A stretch of 28,797 bases of DNA from CAJXCL01 sp964394335 (GCA_964394335.1 CAYMVZ010000017.1:1-28797); one strand, 5' to 3'. Numbered from the stretch's first letter, positions 8,101-16,406 are shown. The notes: generated by a model not told the origin, from the sequence alone. Program-made: numbers and translations.

Positions 8101-8363
8101 TTATCAAAGATTTTTTCTGAAAAACGTTCAAAATTATTTAAACCTCGATCAGGATCAAAACTTTCTGAAAGCTCAAGGATTAACTTAGGAAAAAAGTCTG
8201 GAAAAAGCTTTTTGAAATCAGCATGACAAGATAAAACAATAAGGTTTTTAAAAACAGATGCTGGGTTTAAAAAACCAATCTTACATAAGGCATTGGAAGT
8301 TTGTTCATCAAAAGTTTTTTTATCGAATACATCATCAGTTAATTGTTTAATATCATTATTCAT
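5178..8363 (-). CDS. glnE: Glutamine synthetase adenylyltransferase / adenylyl-removing enzyme
   Basis: GlnE adds AMP to and removes it from glutamine synthetase, tuning nitrogen assimilation in response to PII and glutamine. Two nucleotidyltransferase domains are visible. The N-terminal one (deadenylylating) has GGEELNFSSDIDIIYIYS at about residues 243-260, and the C-terminal one (adenylylating) has GGCELDFGSDLDIVFVYEGE. Each is followed by a DLRPEGxxG motif and a GYGGLVDIEF or GKGGIREIEF helical domain. The length, 1061 residues, is a little above the usual 950-1000. I start it at ATG 8363. The frame continues 23 codons to a TTG at 8432, but that stretch coincides with dispersed repeats. 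No glutamine synthetase gene is nearby. Confidence 0.93.
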   Translation of the reverse strand: MNNDIKQLTDDVFDKKTFDEQTSNALCKIGFLNPASVFKNLIVLSCHADFKKLFPDFFPKLILELSESFDPDRGLNNFERFSEKIFDKNYFFTILNNEPWLMKALIVLFSGSQLLTDILLNDPSIFDWLKEHETLNKSKAKDILYRELWQLLQKARSYNEKLKVLRFFKKREYSRTGLRDLLAYADVVETIKDISNLADVCLQNSYEFCEEELIKKNGIPVYSDAKGNQRKVEFAVLGMGKLGGEELNFSSDIDIIYIYSSGEGKTIRVNANHNNFVCISNHEFFSKLARMVTDAINKITSDGNVFRIDLGLRPEGQSGDIASSIQSCEIYYESWGQTWERQALIKARISAGSEELGKEFEKIRRNFVYRKYLDFQAIDEIREGKLKIENKLKSLAKTMDVKLGKGGIREIEFSVQVFQLIYGGRNKFIHERNTLKALKLIYENKYIEEKEYHSLEKAYRFLRDLENKIQISFGLQTHVIPIKKEDQNVLAKKMGIKGTNKNNSAEMLLKKYGEHTERVHKIFDDLFKQEKDGERKLYKTALAGKMETPSLQLVEKYYFKNKQLVIKNLQLLEQGRDFSHPTARSQSVFEKLIPAILQIAARQSDPDEAINHLEKFIQSLKSREIFFDLLKEHTKLLELLLVLFGNSGYLSDVLIRQPDLLDSLLDIESIYRFKPKEKINAELEKYLEGTTKIGNIKEVLRKFKKGEELRIGLRFLLKEADLDNTFADLSLLAEVYLINSLRIARNKLTTDYGMPLIKDSDGKSHECGFAIIGMGKFGGCELDFGSDLDIVFVYEGEGQTEGTGSKRIQNQEYFTKQVTMIYDLAGSVTSAGYAYRIDTDLRPEGKQGVLTLPLSSYKKYFEERARLWERQSLTRARFIAGSEKVGKKFMELAHKIAYEKRFEYGGPAEMYRMRMKMEKELGKESRKKKDAKVGYGGLVDIEFIAQLLQVKSGGEFPALRQTRTADVLREAARIGLLSLEHSNKLKESYDFLRRVINGIRIVHERSESKLPEKYEKLSKLAFRMGHTSENEKKNREGFLDDYARHSRQVREIFKSFFTVKK

Positions 8364-8379
8364 TGATTTATTTCTTAAA

Positions 8380-8465
8380 GCGGCAAGTTGCCGCAACCTA
8401 ACTTCAGAATAATCACCCTGTTTTTTTGACAAGATGAACAGGATAAACTGGATAATTTTTAAGTC
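8380..8465. repeat. GCGGCAAGTTGCCGC hairpin plus AACAGGATAAAC repeat upstream of glnE
   Basis: 8380-8394 is a perfect 7-bp palindrome around one base. On the minus strand it reads TTGCGGCAACTTGCCGCTTTA, resembling TTGCGGCAACTTACTGCTTTA before nnr (3531-3551). Next to it, GACAAGATGAACAGGATAA (8428-8446), followed by ACTGGATAATTTTTAAGTCC, is of the ACAGGATAAACAGGAT type seen between genes in many bacteria. Both elements sit in the glnE leader. Confidence 0.5.
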
Positions 8466-8727
8466 CTGTTTATCATAAGTTTATAGGTTTTGAAACAATA
8501 AATTATCTCAAATAAACACTATCAGAAGAAATTTTTCTAAAAATTCATTAATGTATGAAAAAAAAACGCAATTTGTTATATGAAAATCTATAATTAATCT
8601 TTTTAAATAATTTTTAACTCCTCAAAAAAAGATTAACATTAAAATCCATTGTTAAACATATTTGATTATTGGATATAATTCATGTTCATTCTTTAATCCT
8701 GTCTATTGTTTTTCAATGGGTTACAGG

Positions 8728-8763
8728 CTGTTGCTAAAAAACCTTTCTGCAGATTAGCAACAG
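8728..8763. repeat. 10-bp inverted repeat in the pntA upstream region
   Basis: CTGTTGCTAA (8728-8737) and TTAGCAACAG (8754-8763) are perfect complements around a 16-base loop. There is no T-run, so it does not look like a terminator; it could be an operator or a folded RNA. The rest of 8466-8858 shows no gene. It has an AT-rich tract and one ACCACAAAGGTCACTAAG spacer repeat at 8792-8809. Confidence 0.55.
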
Positions 8764-8858
8764 ATCAGAAAAAAGCCGGAGCAACCAAATAACCACAAAG
8801 GTCACTAAGAAAAATCTTTGGATACTCCCAGAAATATGAAAATTTTTAAGATTTGTTA

Positions 8859-8886
8859 TTGACAATTGCATAGTGTTAGTTATAAA
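8859..8886 (+). promoter_or_regulatory. Probable sigma-70 promoter of pntA-pntAB-pntB
   Basis: TTGACA (8859-8864), a 16-base spacer and TATAAA (8881-8886) match the consensus closely. The predicted leader is about 90 nt before ATG 8982. Confidence 0.6.
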
Positions 8887-8981
8887 TTGCTTTTTCTGCC
8901 TTTCTTAAAAACTAATAGTATTTGTGTCTTTGAAATAGGGCTTCTAATCTGAAACAAGTATTGAGATAGCATAGCAAAGTT

Positions 8982-10133
8982 ATGATTGTTGGTGTACCAA
9001 AAGAAACTTTTCCGGATGAAAGGCGTGTTGCCTTAATCCCACAAAACATACCAAATCTTACAAAGGCGGGTTTCGAGGTTTTTGTAGAGTCGGAAGCAGG
9101 AGAAGGTTCCGGTTTTAGCGACTCTGAATATACCGATAAGGGCGCAAAGATTACAGGGAACAGAAAAGAGCTTTTTGCTAAAGCCGGTGTAATCCTTCAG
9201 GTTCGCGGGTTCGGCACTAATCCCGATAAGGGACAATCCGATCTTGTGCTGATGAAAGCTAATCAAATTGTGGTTGGTCTTCACGAACCACTTAGCGCAA
9301 TTGATGCCATAAAAAAATTAGCAACTCGCAAAGTTATCGCGTTTGCGATGGAACTTATACCACGAATTACTCGTGCCCAGAGCATGGATGTCCTTTCTTC
9401 TATGGCTACAATAGCAGGTTATAAATCTGTTCTGATGGCCGCTGAATCACTTCCCAAGATTTTCCCCATGTTAATGACTGCTGCCGGAACAGTAGCGCCT
9501 GCCCAGGTGTTTGTGGTCGGGGCCGGAGTTGCCGGACTTCAGGCGATTGCAACAGCGAAACGTCTTGGGTCTGTGGTTAAAGCCTATGATGTGCGCCCTG
9601 CGGTTAAAGAGCAAATTGAAAGTCTGGGCGCCAAGTTCGTGGAAATGTCTGTTGAAGCCAAGGAATCTGAAGACAGAGGGGGATACGCGAAAGAAATGGA
9701 CCAAACCTTTTATAAACGACAGCGCGAGATGATGTCCAAAATCGTAACGGAAAGCGATGTTGTGATTACTACCGCCATGATACAGGGCAAAAAAGCTCCG
9801 GTATTAATTACTGCAAGCATGGTCAAAGAGATGCATAAGGGTTCGGTAATAGTAGACCTTGCAGCCGAATCAGGAGGAAATTGTGAACTCACAAAATCAG
9901 GAAAAACAGTGGTAAAAAACGGGGTAACCATTATTGGTCCTACAAATATTACTTCTGCGATACCGTACCATGCAAGCCAGATGTATTCAAAAAACATTAC
10001 AACCTTCCTTCTCCACATTATAAAAGAGGGAAAGTTGACTGATGATGCTGATGATGAAATTTTAACTGATACGATGGTGACTAAAGACGGGAAAGTTGTG
10101 CATGAGCGTATAAAAGAACTTACCGGCGCCTGA
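8982..10133 (+). CDS. pntA: NAD(P) transhydrogenase subunit alpha part 1 (NAD(H)-binding domain I)
   Basis: This is the soluble NAD(H)-binding domain I of proton-translocating transhydrogenase, which couples proton entry to hydride transfer from NADH to NADP+. It starts with the family signature VGVPKETFPDERRVALIP. It has RAQSMDVLSSMATIAGYK, the Rossmann motif VVGAGVAGLQAIATAKRLG (about 177-195) and AYDVRP, and ends after the GPTNITSAIPYHAS region. The 383-residue length is that of the separate alpha-1 subunit, as in Rhodospirillum-type three-gene systems rather than the fused PntA of E. coli. It is first in a three-gene operon. It has a weak ribosome-binding site, with AGCAAAG just before ATG. 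Confidence 0.96.
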   Translation: MIVGVPKETFPDERRVALIPQNIPNLTKAGFEVFVESEAGEGSGFSDSEYTDKGAKITGNRKELFAKAGVILQVRGFGTNPDKGQSDLVLMKANQIVVGLHEPLSAIDAIKKLATRKVIAFAMELIPRITRAQSMDVLSSMATIAGYKSVLMAAESLPKIFPMLMTAAGTVAPAQVFVVGAGVAGLQAIATAKRLGSVVKAYDVRPAVKEQIESLGAKFVEMSVEAKESEDRGGYAKEMDQTFYKRQREMMSKIVTESDVVITTAMIQGKKAPVLITASMVKEMHKGSVIVDLAAESGGNCELTKSGKTVVKNGVTIIGPTNITSAIPYHASQMYSKNITTFLLHIIKEGKLTDDADDEILTDTMVTKDGKVVHERIKELTGA

Positions 10134-10150
10134 TATTTAACTGCACAGAG

Positions 10151-10180
10151 CGCAGAGTTCGCTGAGAAAAAAATCTCTGC
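10151..10180. repeat. CGCAGAG-type spacer repeat between pntA and pntAB
   Basis: CGCAGAGTTCGCTGAGAAAA (10151-10170) followed by an ATCTCTGCG stretch. The last 16 bases of the first part are identical to 5137-5152. It is transcribed inside the pnt operon. Confidence 0.6.
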
Positions 10181-10204
10181 GATAGCATAAAGGAGAATAT
10201 AAAT

Positions 10205-10486
10205 ATGGAAATTTTTGTAACTGCATTAACAATTTTTATATTAGCAGTGTTTGTCGGGTTTGAGATTATTACAAAAATCCCGCCGACTCTTCATACACCC
10301 CTTATGTCCGGGTCCAACGCAATTTCTGGAATCACGCTTGTTGGCGCGATACTGTCTGCGGGATCTCAACACACAACTCTTACAACAGCGCTTGGTTTTG
10401 CCGCAGTAGTGTTGGCTACGATTAATGTGGTGGGCGGTTTTCTCGTTACAAACCGCATGTTGGAAATGTTCAAGAGAAAGGATTAG
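10205..10486 (+). CDS. pntAB: NAD(P) transhydrogenase subunit alpha part 2 (membrane)
   Basis: This 93-residue membrane protein forms part of the proton channel (domain II) of transhydrogenase. Three hydrophobic segments are visible (about 3-20, 35-52 and 58-82). The diagnostic motif PPTLHTPLMSGSNAISG (about 26-42) matches the alpha-2 subunit family. It follows pntA by 71 bp and has a clear Shine-Dalgarno, AAGGAG at 10190-10195, nine bases before ATG. Length is typical. Confidence 0.95.
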   Translation: MEIFVTALTIFILAVFVGFEIITKIPPTLHTPLMSGSNAISGITLVGAILSAGSQHTTLTTALGFAAVVLATINVVGGFLVTNRMLEMFKRKD

Positions 10487-10570
10487 TTTTTTTTAACCTC
10501 CCTTGTCACCGCATTAATAAAGGGGCAAACAGGGGGTTGCAACAAGGAGGGGAAACGCACTTCTCCTCTT

Positions 10571-10597
10571 GTCATTCTGAGCGAAGCGAAGAATCTC
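10571..10597. repeat. GAGCGAAGCGAAGAATCT dispersed repeat
   Basis: GTCATTCTGAGCGAAGCGAA, then GAATCTC, lies in the 178-bp gap between pntAB and pntB. This word occurs between genes in many unrelated bacteria. Here it interrupts an operon, so it would be transcribed. Confidence 0.6.
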
Positions 10598-10664
10598 ATT
10601 AAGTAACTCTGAATAAGCTCCGCGCAGGGTGTTCATAAAATTTTTTCACTTTTTTTAAAAGATT

Positions 10665-12056
10665 ATGCAACAAACAGTCATTATCAACTTTGCTTATCTG
10701 ATAGCGTCCGTCCTTTTTATTTTAGGACTAAAGGGGCTTACCCACCCCCGCACCGCAGTACGCGGAAACCTTTCAGCAGCACTTGCCATGTTTATTGCTG
10801 TTGTTGTGACTCTGCTCGATAAGAGCATCGTAAGTTTTGATATCATCATAGCCGGTATTATCATTGGCGCTGCAATTGGAGCGATTCTAGCTGTTAAGAT
10901 TCAAATGACGGCAATGCCGCAACTGGTCGCGCTATTTAACGGATTCGGTGGCGGGGCTTCAGTGCTTGTGGCAGGCGCAGCGCTTATCGAAGCAGGCATA
11001 AAAACAAAAAATCCTGACCTTCAATTAACAATCGCGACGGTAGTATCAGGACTTGTGGGCGCAGTTACATTCTGGGGAAGCCTCGTTGCTTTTGGAAAAC
11101 TGCAGGAGCTTAAGTTTGCAAAGGACGTAAGATTCTCAGGTCAGCAGATAGTTAACGCAGTAATGACGGTAGTTTCCGTGGCAGTCGGTGTGATGGTTGT
11201 AATGAGTCCAACTAATATTTCTTACTATTGGATTTTAGTAGGAGTTGCCTCTATCCTCGGCATTGTGCTTGTAATTCCAATTGGCGGAGCGGACATGCCT
11301 GTAGTCATCGCTCTTCTAAACTCCTATTCAGGGCTTGCGGCGGCAGCCACAGGTTTTGTATTAGGCAATAATATATTGATCATTGCCGGTTCACTTGTTG
11401 GCGCTTCAGGAATGATTTTAACGATGATCATGTGTAAGGCCATGAATCGCTCTCTTGGGAATGTTCTTTTTTCTGTTCTGGAACCTACAGGGGATTCAGC
11501 ATCTGCCGATGAAGTATATTCCGGAAAAATAAAGGCTACTTCAGCAGATGAGGCTGCCATGCTTTTTGATAATGCAAGGCGAGTTGTATTTGTGCCGGGT
11601 TATGGAATGGCAGTTGCTCAAGCACAGCACGCGGTAAGAGATCTGACTAACCTGCTTGAATCAAAAGGAATTGAAGTAGATTTTGGCATTCACCCGGTTG
11701 CGGGACGAATGCCCGGGCACATGAACGTCCTGTTGGCAGAAGCTGATGTATCATATGACAAGTTGAAAGAAATGGACATCGTAAATCCTACTTTTCAACA
11801 AACAGATGTGGCTATTGTGTTAGGAGCTAACGATGTGGTTAATCCGGTCGCGCGTACCGATCCCAAAAGTCCCATTGCCGGCATGCCTATTTTGGATGTC
11901 GATAAAGCCCGAACAGTTATTGTGATTAAAAGGAGTTTAAGCCCCGGATTTGCCGGAATCCCTAATCCCCTCTTTGCCATGGATAATACATTAATGCTGT
12001 TCGGAGATGGGAAGAAAATGATCCTCGACCTCATCACAGCCGTCAAGGAAGGATAG
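10665..12056 (+). CDS. pntB: NAD(P) transhydrogenase subunit beta
   Basis: This is the third subunit of proton-translocating transhydrogenase, carrying the rest of the membrane domain II and the NADP(H)-binding domain III. Eight or nine hydrophobic segments occupy about residues 1-265. The C-terminal domain (about 285-463) has VVFVPGYGMAVAQAQHAV, a GxGxxV-like NADP-binding loop, then GIHPVAGRMPGHMNVLLAEA, VVLGANDVVNP and VIKRSLSPGFAGI. At 463 residues it is full length. The 178-bp repeat-containing gap before it is unusual for this operon, and no strong Shine-Dalgarno is seen before ATG 10665. Confidence 0.96.
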   Translation: MQQTVIINFAYLIASVLFILGLKGLTHPRTAVRGNLSAALAMFIAVVVTLLDKSIVSFDIIIAGIIIGAAIGAILAVKIQMTAMPQLVALFNGFGGGASVLVAGAALIEAGIKTKNPDLQLTIATVVSGLVGAVTFWGSLVAFGKLQELKFAKDVRFSGQQIVNAVMTVVSVAVGVMVVMSPTNISYYWILVGVASILGIVLVIPIGGADMPVVIALLNSYSGLAAAATGFVLGNNILIIAGSLVGASGMILTMIMCKAMNRSLGNVLFSVLEPTGDSASADEVYSGKIKATSADEAAMLFDNARRVVFVPGYGMAVAQAQHAVRDLTNLLESKGIEVDFGIHPVAGRMPGHMNVLLAEADVSYDKLKEMDIVNPTFQQTDVAIVLGANDVVNPVARTDPKSPIAGMPILDVDKARTVIVIKRSLSPGFAGIPNPLFAMDNTLMLFGDGKKMILDLITAVKEG

Positions 12057-12115
12057 CCTCCTTTATACTTCACCGCAGAGCGGCAAGGCCACACCACAAT
12101 GACTTAGATCTATAA

Positions 12116-12400
12116 TTAGTTTTTTTCAACATTTTTTTTTGCTTCCGCAAAGTTCGGATTAAACTCTAATGCTTTTTTAAAGTGTTGGACCGCATCCTTT
12201 TTTTTTAACCACCCTCTATAAATACCATCGCCAGCTTCAAAAACATGCTTTCCTTGAATACCTATGTATTTCAGCATGTTTTTTATGGATCTTCTCATGT
12301 TCGGCATATCATCGACTACCAAAACATTTCCATCCTTGAAATGATCAAGAAGAGATTTTTTTATTTGGATTTCCGCAGTTAACAGAAGTTCAATGTTCAT
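12116..12400 (-). pseudogene. Remnant of a receiver-TPR response regulator (internal deletion)
   Basis: This 94-residue frame joins two halves that do not make a normal protein. Residues 25-59 are the start of a response-regulator receiver domain: VLVVDDMPNMRRSIKNML with the acidic pair Asp30/Asp31, ending at EAGDG. Residues about 67-90 are a single TPR-like helix pair (DAVQHFKKALEFNPNFAEAKK). Missing are the phosphoacceptor Asp strand, the Thr and Lys switch residues and most TPR units, so the domain cannot be phosphorylated. It is best explained as an in-frame internal deletion of a longer receiver-plus-TPR gene, with the junction near residues 59-66. The frame is still open, so expression cannot be excluded. 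It converges with pntB. Confidence 0.75.
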
Positions 12401-12670
12401 ATGTTTTACAAGCCCTTACGGAGGCTCAGTGTTTTGTTTTTCAAATTTTAAGCTTATTCTATAATATTAATTTTAAAGTGATTAAATTATAAAAAAGATT
12501 TTAATAGTATACTTAAAATTCTGACTCAAATAAATTGGAAACAGAAAGGAACCGATCAATTTCAGAATTTTTTATTTTGTTGGTTCTTTCATAATTGCTT
12601 TATGTGTTAAAATAATATTTATTTTAAGAACATCTCTGCAATCTCTTCAACAAATAATTGGATTTTTATT

Positions 12671-15319
12671 ATGGCGCCTCAAGAAAAAACCCCAATGATA
12701 AAGCAGTATTTGGACGTTAAGTCCAAACATCCGGATTCTATACTCTTTTTCCGGATGGGGGATTTTTATGAGATGTTTTATGAGGACGCCAAAAAAGCCT
12801 CCCGGATTTTAGATATTGCCCTGACATCAAGGAATAAAAACGCCGCAGACCCTGTTCCTATGTGCGGAATTCCCTATCACGCTGCCGACAATTATATCGC
12901 CCGTATTATTAAAGAAGGACTTAAAGTAGCGATTTGCGAACAGGTGGAAGACCCGAAATTAGCGACAGGAGTTGTCCGCAGGGAAGTTATCAGAATTGTG
13001 ACTCCAGGAACAGTGATTGACTCATCTCTCCTTGACTCCAAAAGAAACAATTATTTAGGAGCGATTTGTCCCTCTAAAAATGCTTATGGCCTTGCTGTGC
13101 TGGACATCTCCACAGGTGAATTCAAAATTACGGAGTTTGCAGGCACTGACGCCTTTGAAGCCCTCTCTAATGAAATCGGTACCCTTGATTTGGAAGAAAT
13201 ACTTATTCCGGGCAATGCCGCTGAGAAGGATGCTGGTTTAAACAGCATGAAAGCGCTGAATAACAAAATATATAATTCTTATGAAGAATGGGTCTTTGAG
13301 TATGATATTGCGTATAACGCGCTTAAAAATCAGTTCCATACTATCTCTTTGGACGGATTCGGATGTGAAGGATTGAAGTTGGCTATTCCGGCAGCCGGCG
13401 CAATTATCCATTATATAAATGAAACTCAAAAGTCCGTTCTGGAGCACATCAACCGCCTTTATTGCTATGATAAAAAGGATTTTTTGGGACTTGATAGTTC
13501 CACAATCCAGAGTTTAGATCTGACTTATGAAAAAGGAAATATCAATAAAGGTTCCCTCTTGAGCCTCCTTGATAAAACAATTACTTCCATGGGAGCAAGA
13601 AAGCTAAAAGGTTGGATTTTAAAACCTTTGATTGATTTAGAGCAGATAACTCTCCGCCACAAGGTCGTAGAAGAGTTTGTAGAAAACATTTTTCTCAGGA
13701 GCGACATCAGGGACCTCTTAAAGGGAATCCATGATATGGAACGGATTATCGGCCGAATATCCTTCTCCCTATTTGGAGCAAGAGATATGGTCGCCTTAAA
13801 AAAATCAGCCCTGATTTTACCTGAGCTGTGGAGAAAATTAGAAGAAATCTCATCACACCTCATGCAGAAAATACTAAAGGACTGGGACAACCTGCTTGAC
13901 CTGGTTGATTTAATTGACAAAGCTGTTATGGAAAATCCTCCCGCTGTTATGAAAAACGGTGGGGTAATAAAAGATGGATTTAATAAGGAACTGGATGAAT
14001 TGAGATCTATTCTAAGGGATGGAAAATCATGGATTACACGGCTGGAAGAAGAGGAAAAGAAGAAGACAGGGATTACTACTTTGAAAGTCCGTTATAACAA
14101 GATTTACGGCTACTATATTGAAGTGACTAAGAAAAATTTGGATGCTGTGCCGGAAAATTACATTCGGAAACAATCGTTGGTTAATTGCGAACGATTTATA
14201 TCACAGGAATTGAAAGAATATGAAGAAAAAATCCTGGGTGCGGAAGAAAAAATGATCGCCCTGGAGAATCAAATCCTGCAAACATTACGGGAAAAGGTAG
14301 CGAAAGAAGGAAAAAGAGTACAAAAAATGGCAGCCAAAATAGCAGAGATAGATGTTCTGCTGACCTTCTCAGAAGTTTCCGCTAAATATAATTACGCAAA
14401 ACCAGAAATGAATAATGATTTTGAACTGGTAATTACTGACGGCAGGCATCCTATTATGGAAAGGATGGATCTGGAAACCGGTTTTATTCCTAATGATACT
14501 AATATGGATTGCGATCAAAACCGGATTATGATTATCACGGGTCCCAATATGGCAGGGAAGTCCACTTACCTGAGGCAGGTAGCGCTGATTGTGCTAATGG
14601 CTCAAATGGGCTGTTTTGTACCGGCAAAAGAGGCAAAGTTAGGGATAGTAGACAAAATATTCAGCAGGGTGGGAGCGCAGGATAATATCCTGAAAGGACA
14701 GAGCACTTTTATGGTGGAGATGAATGAAACTGCTAATATCCTGAACAACGCCACTAATAGAAGTCTTATTATTCTGGATGAGATCGGAAGGGGTACTTCC
14801 ACCTTCGACGGGATTAGTATCGCCTGGTCTGTTGTCGAATACCTGCATGATAAATCAAAAGCAGGGGCAAAAACCCTTTTTGCAACCCATTACCATGAAC
14901 TGACGGAACTATCCATGATTTTAGATGGAGTCAAAAATTATAACGTCCTGGTTCGTGAATGGAATGATAAAATCATTTTTCTCAGAAAGATTGCTGAAGG
15001 GGGTGCGGACAAAAGTTATGGAATTCAGGTAGCTCGGTTGGCTGGACTGCCGGACGAGGTTTTATGCAGAGCGAAAGAAGTATTATCCAACTTAGAAAAA
15101 AAAGAATTCAATGAAGCCGGTGTCCCAACGCTTGGACAAAAGCAGGAATCTTCTGATAATAAAAAGAAAAAACCGGATCAACTCCAGCTTTTCAGGGAAA
15201 AACAAAACGATGTATTATTACAGGAATTAGAAAAAATTGATATTAACAGCACTTCACCCATCGAAGCATTGAATATATTGAATGAGCTGAAAAAGATCAA
15301 AGAGGATAAGACAGATTAA
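12671..15319 (+). CDS. mutS: DNA mismatch repair ATPase MutS
   Basis: MutS recognises mismatches and small loops and recruits MutL. The N-terminal mismatch-binding domain has the Phe-X-Glu motif in GDFYEMFYEDA (about 28-38) and MCGIPYHAA. The core and clamp domains follow. The C-terminal ABC ATPase has Walker A GPNMAGKSTYLRQV (about 626-639), the RVGAQDNILKGQSTFMVEM signature, Walker B with DEIGRGTSTFDG and the switch His in FATHYHEL. At 882 residues it is a full-length MutS1 ending in a dimerisation tail. There is no mutL next door. The start ATG 12671 matches the family N-terminus but has no clear Shine-Dalgarno in its AT-rich leader. Confidence 0.97.
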   Translation: MAPQEKTPMIKQYLDVKSKHPDSILFFRMGDFYEMFYEDAKKASRILDIALTSRNKNAADPVPMCGIPYHAADNYIARIIKEGLKVAICEQVEDPKLATGVVRREVIRIVTPGTVIDSSLLDSKRNNYLGAICPSKNAYGLAVLDISTGEFKITEFAGTDAFEALSNEIGTLDLEEILIPGNAAEKDAGLNSMKALNNKIYNSYEEWVFEYDIAYNALKNQFHTISLDGFGCEGLKLAIPAAGAIIHYINETQKSVLEHINRLYCYDKKDFLGLDSSTIQSLDLTYEKGNINKGSLLSLLDKTITSMGARKLKGWILKPLIDLEQITLRHKVVEEFVENIFLRSDIRDLLKGIHDMERIIGRISFSLFGARDMVALKKSALILPELWRKLEEISSHLMQKILKDWDNLLDLVDLIDKAVMENPPAVMKNGGVIKDGFNKELDELRSILRDGKSWITRLEEEEKKKTGITTLKVRYNKIYGYYIEVTKKNLDAVPENYIRKQSLVNCERFISQELKEYEEKILGAEEKMIALENQILQTLREKVAKEGKRVQKMAAKIAEIDVLLTFSEVSAKYNYAKPEMNNDFELVITDGRHPIMERMDLETGFIPNDTNMDCDQNRIMIITGPNMAGKSTYLRQVALIVLMAQMGCFVPAKEAKLGIVDKIFSRVGAQDNILKGQSTFMVEMNETANILNNATNRSLIILDEIGRGTSTFDGISIAWSVVEYLHDKSKAGAKTLFATHYHELTELSMILDGVKNYNVLVREWNDKIIFLRKIAEGGADKSYGIQVARLAGLPDEVLCRAKEVLSNLEKKEFNEAGVPTLGQKQESSDNKKKKPDQLQLFREKQNDVLLQELEKIDINSTSPIEALNILNELKKIKEDKTD

Positions 15320-15328
15320 TAAATTTAT

Positions 15329-15475
15329 GCTTCGCCCCGCTGAGCGTGGCTTCGCAGATTCGCTCATAGAAGTATACCTGCGAAGACTTGAATTGAGCTT
15401 CCAGATTTTGCACTGCTGATGGCTGTTAGAGTCAGTTTTCAGGGATCAGGTGACAGAAGGCAGTAGGCAGAAATT
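15329..15475. repeat. Patchwork of repeat fragments downstream of mutS
   Basis: CGCCCCGCTGAGCGTGGCTT (15335-15354) resembles GCCCCGCTAAGCGTGGCAAA at 22995-23014. GACAGAAGGCAGTAGGCAG (15452-15470) resembles GACAGTAGACAATAGGAAG before the cytochrome gene at 20520. No gene is seen here. Confidence 0.45.
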
Positions 15476-15483
15476 TTTGCTTC

Positions 15484-15513
15484 TCAAATTTTGCAAATTT
15501 GAAATTATTTTTT
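15484..15513 (+). terminator. AT-rich hairpin with T-run, possible mutS terminator
   Basis: TCAAATTT-TGC-AAATTTGA (15484-15502) is a perfect 8-bp stem, followed within a few bases by an eight-T run. It lies 165 bases after the mutS stop. The stem is AT-only apart from one pair per arm end, so it would be a weak terminator. Confidence 0.4.
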
Positions 15514-15546
15514 TTGCTATAGATCTAAACCTGCTGAAAAGATTTA

Positions 15547-16110
15547 TTACTTTGGATCATAACTGAACTTTTGCCCGCCTACAGAAGCTTCATACATCAA
15601 GCCGCCTTTAGCAATGGTGAATATAGCAACACCGTTATTATAATCTGCGTCAGCGGAAACCCCCGCAGTTGCAGCCACGGCGGATGCCTGTGCCCCAAAT
15701 TCAAAGTTGCCGCCCTTGAAGTCGTCCAACGTTTTTTTATCTTTAAAGAAAATTATTTCGCTGTACGCCTGTCCGCCAAGCTGGAAGCCTATGGTCACCT
15801 GAGTCAGGCTTGAAAAGCCGATCAGTTTTCCTTTTTTAAAGACCTCTCCTTCACCATAAGCGCCCCCGATACCGAATCCTCCTTTAGCCACTGTTGGAAA
15901 TACGGCATAACCATAGGCTTTATCAAAAAAGACTTTCATGCTGGGATCACTGTTTTTAAAGTTTGCGATAGCTTCAGCAACTTTTCTGTTTTTTACTTTT
16001 TGATCTTCCGCCTTTGCGGTTTTTAACGGATTCCAACCCGCGTAAGCAGGTACAAAAGACGCAGCAGCAAAAATGACAACTGTGAAGCTAATGGCAATTA
16101 GTTTTTTCAT
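15547..16110 (-). CDS. Secreted SYLF-domain (YSC84/DUF500) lipid-binding-type protein
   Basis: This 187-residue protein has a clear signal peptide (MKKLIAISF, hydrophobic core, AYA cleavage near residue 24), so it is exported to the periplasm or outer membrane. The mature part carries the SYLF fold: FFDKAYGYAVFPTVAKGGFGIGGAYGEGEVF, then LTQVTIGFQLGGQAYSEIIFF and a C-terminal IAKGGLMYEASVGGQKFSY. Eukaryotic SYLF proteins bind phosphoinositides; the bacterial role is unknown. I start it at ATG 16110 because the signal peptide begins there and a strong Shine-Dalgarno (AGGAGGGT on the minus strand, 16116-16123) lies 5 bases before it. The 34 extra upstream codons of the open frame have no such support. 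Confidence 0.85.
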   Translation of the reverse strand: MKKLIAISFTVVIFAAASFVPAYAGWNPLKTAKAEDQKVKNRKVAEAIANFKNSDPSMKVFFDKAYGYAVFPTVAKGGFGIGGAYGEGEVFKKGKLIGFSSLTQVTIGFQLGGQAYSEIIFFKDKKTLDDFKGGNFEFGAQASAVAATAGVSADADYNNGVAIFTIAKGGLMYEASVGGQKFSYDPK

Positions 16111-16205
16111 GGAATACCCTCCTGCAACAATGTTAAAAAAACTTAATTTCAAAAAAACAATTAAATATTGTAACAAAGAAAAGAGCTCAGCAAAAGAAAC
16201 TTTTT

Positions 16206-16244
16206 GGGTCACCCATTAAAAAGCAACTCCATTCTTGACTGCAT
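16206..16244. repeat. TCTTGACTGCAT repeat, third copy
   Basis: GGGTCA (16207-16212), then TCCATTCTTGACTGCAT (16228-16244). The last 17 bases are identical to 157-173 in the left flank of higBA, with about 15 extra bases between the two blocks. Confidence 0.55.
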
Positions 16245-16319
16245 ATAGTTTTTATAAATTTTTTTTGCTCACAATGATTTCTTAGATTTCACTGAAGGGC
16301 AGTGCATTTGGGGTGCAAC

Positions 16320-16350
16320 GTTTCTTTGTGCCCTTTGCGGCTTTGTAGTT
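16320..16350. repeat. CTTTGTGCCCTTTGCGGCTTTG spacer repeat
   Basis: TTTCTTTGTGCCCTTTGCGG followed by CTTTGTAGTTA is the opposite-strand form of the ACCACAAAG/CACTAAG family found at 8792 and 17562. The 16245-16406 gap holds nothing else recognisable. Confidence 0.5.
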
Positions 16351-16406
16351 AAAAATGTCCTTTCTTATATCTTGGTGGCTGAACTCCGGTGTGATAACAT
16401 TTTAAT

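Noticed and set aside
8364..8432. TTG start giving GlnE 23 extra residues
   Set aside because: The extension is encoded by a GCGGCAAGTTGCCGC hairpin and an ACAGGATAAAC-type repeat, and does not look like native GlnE sequence.
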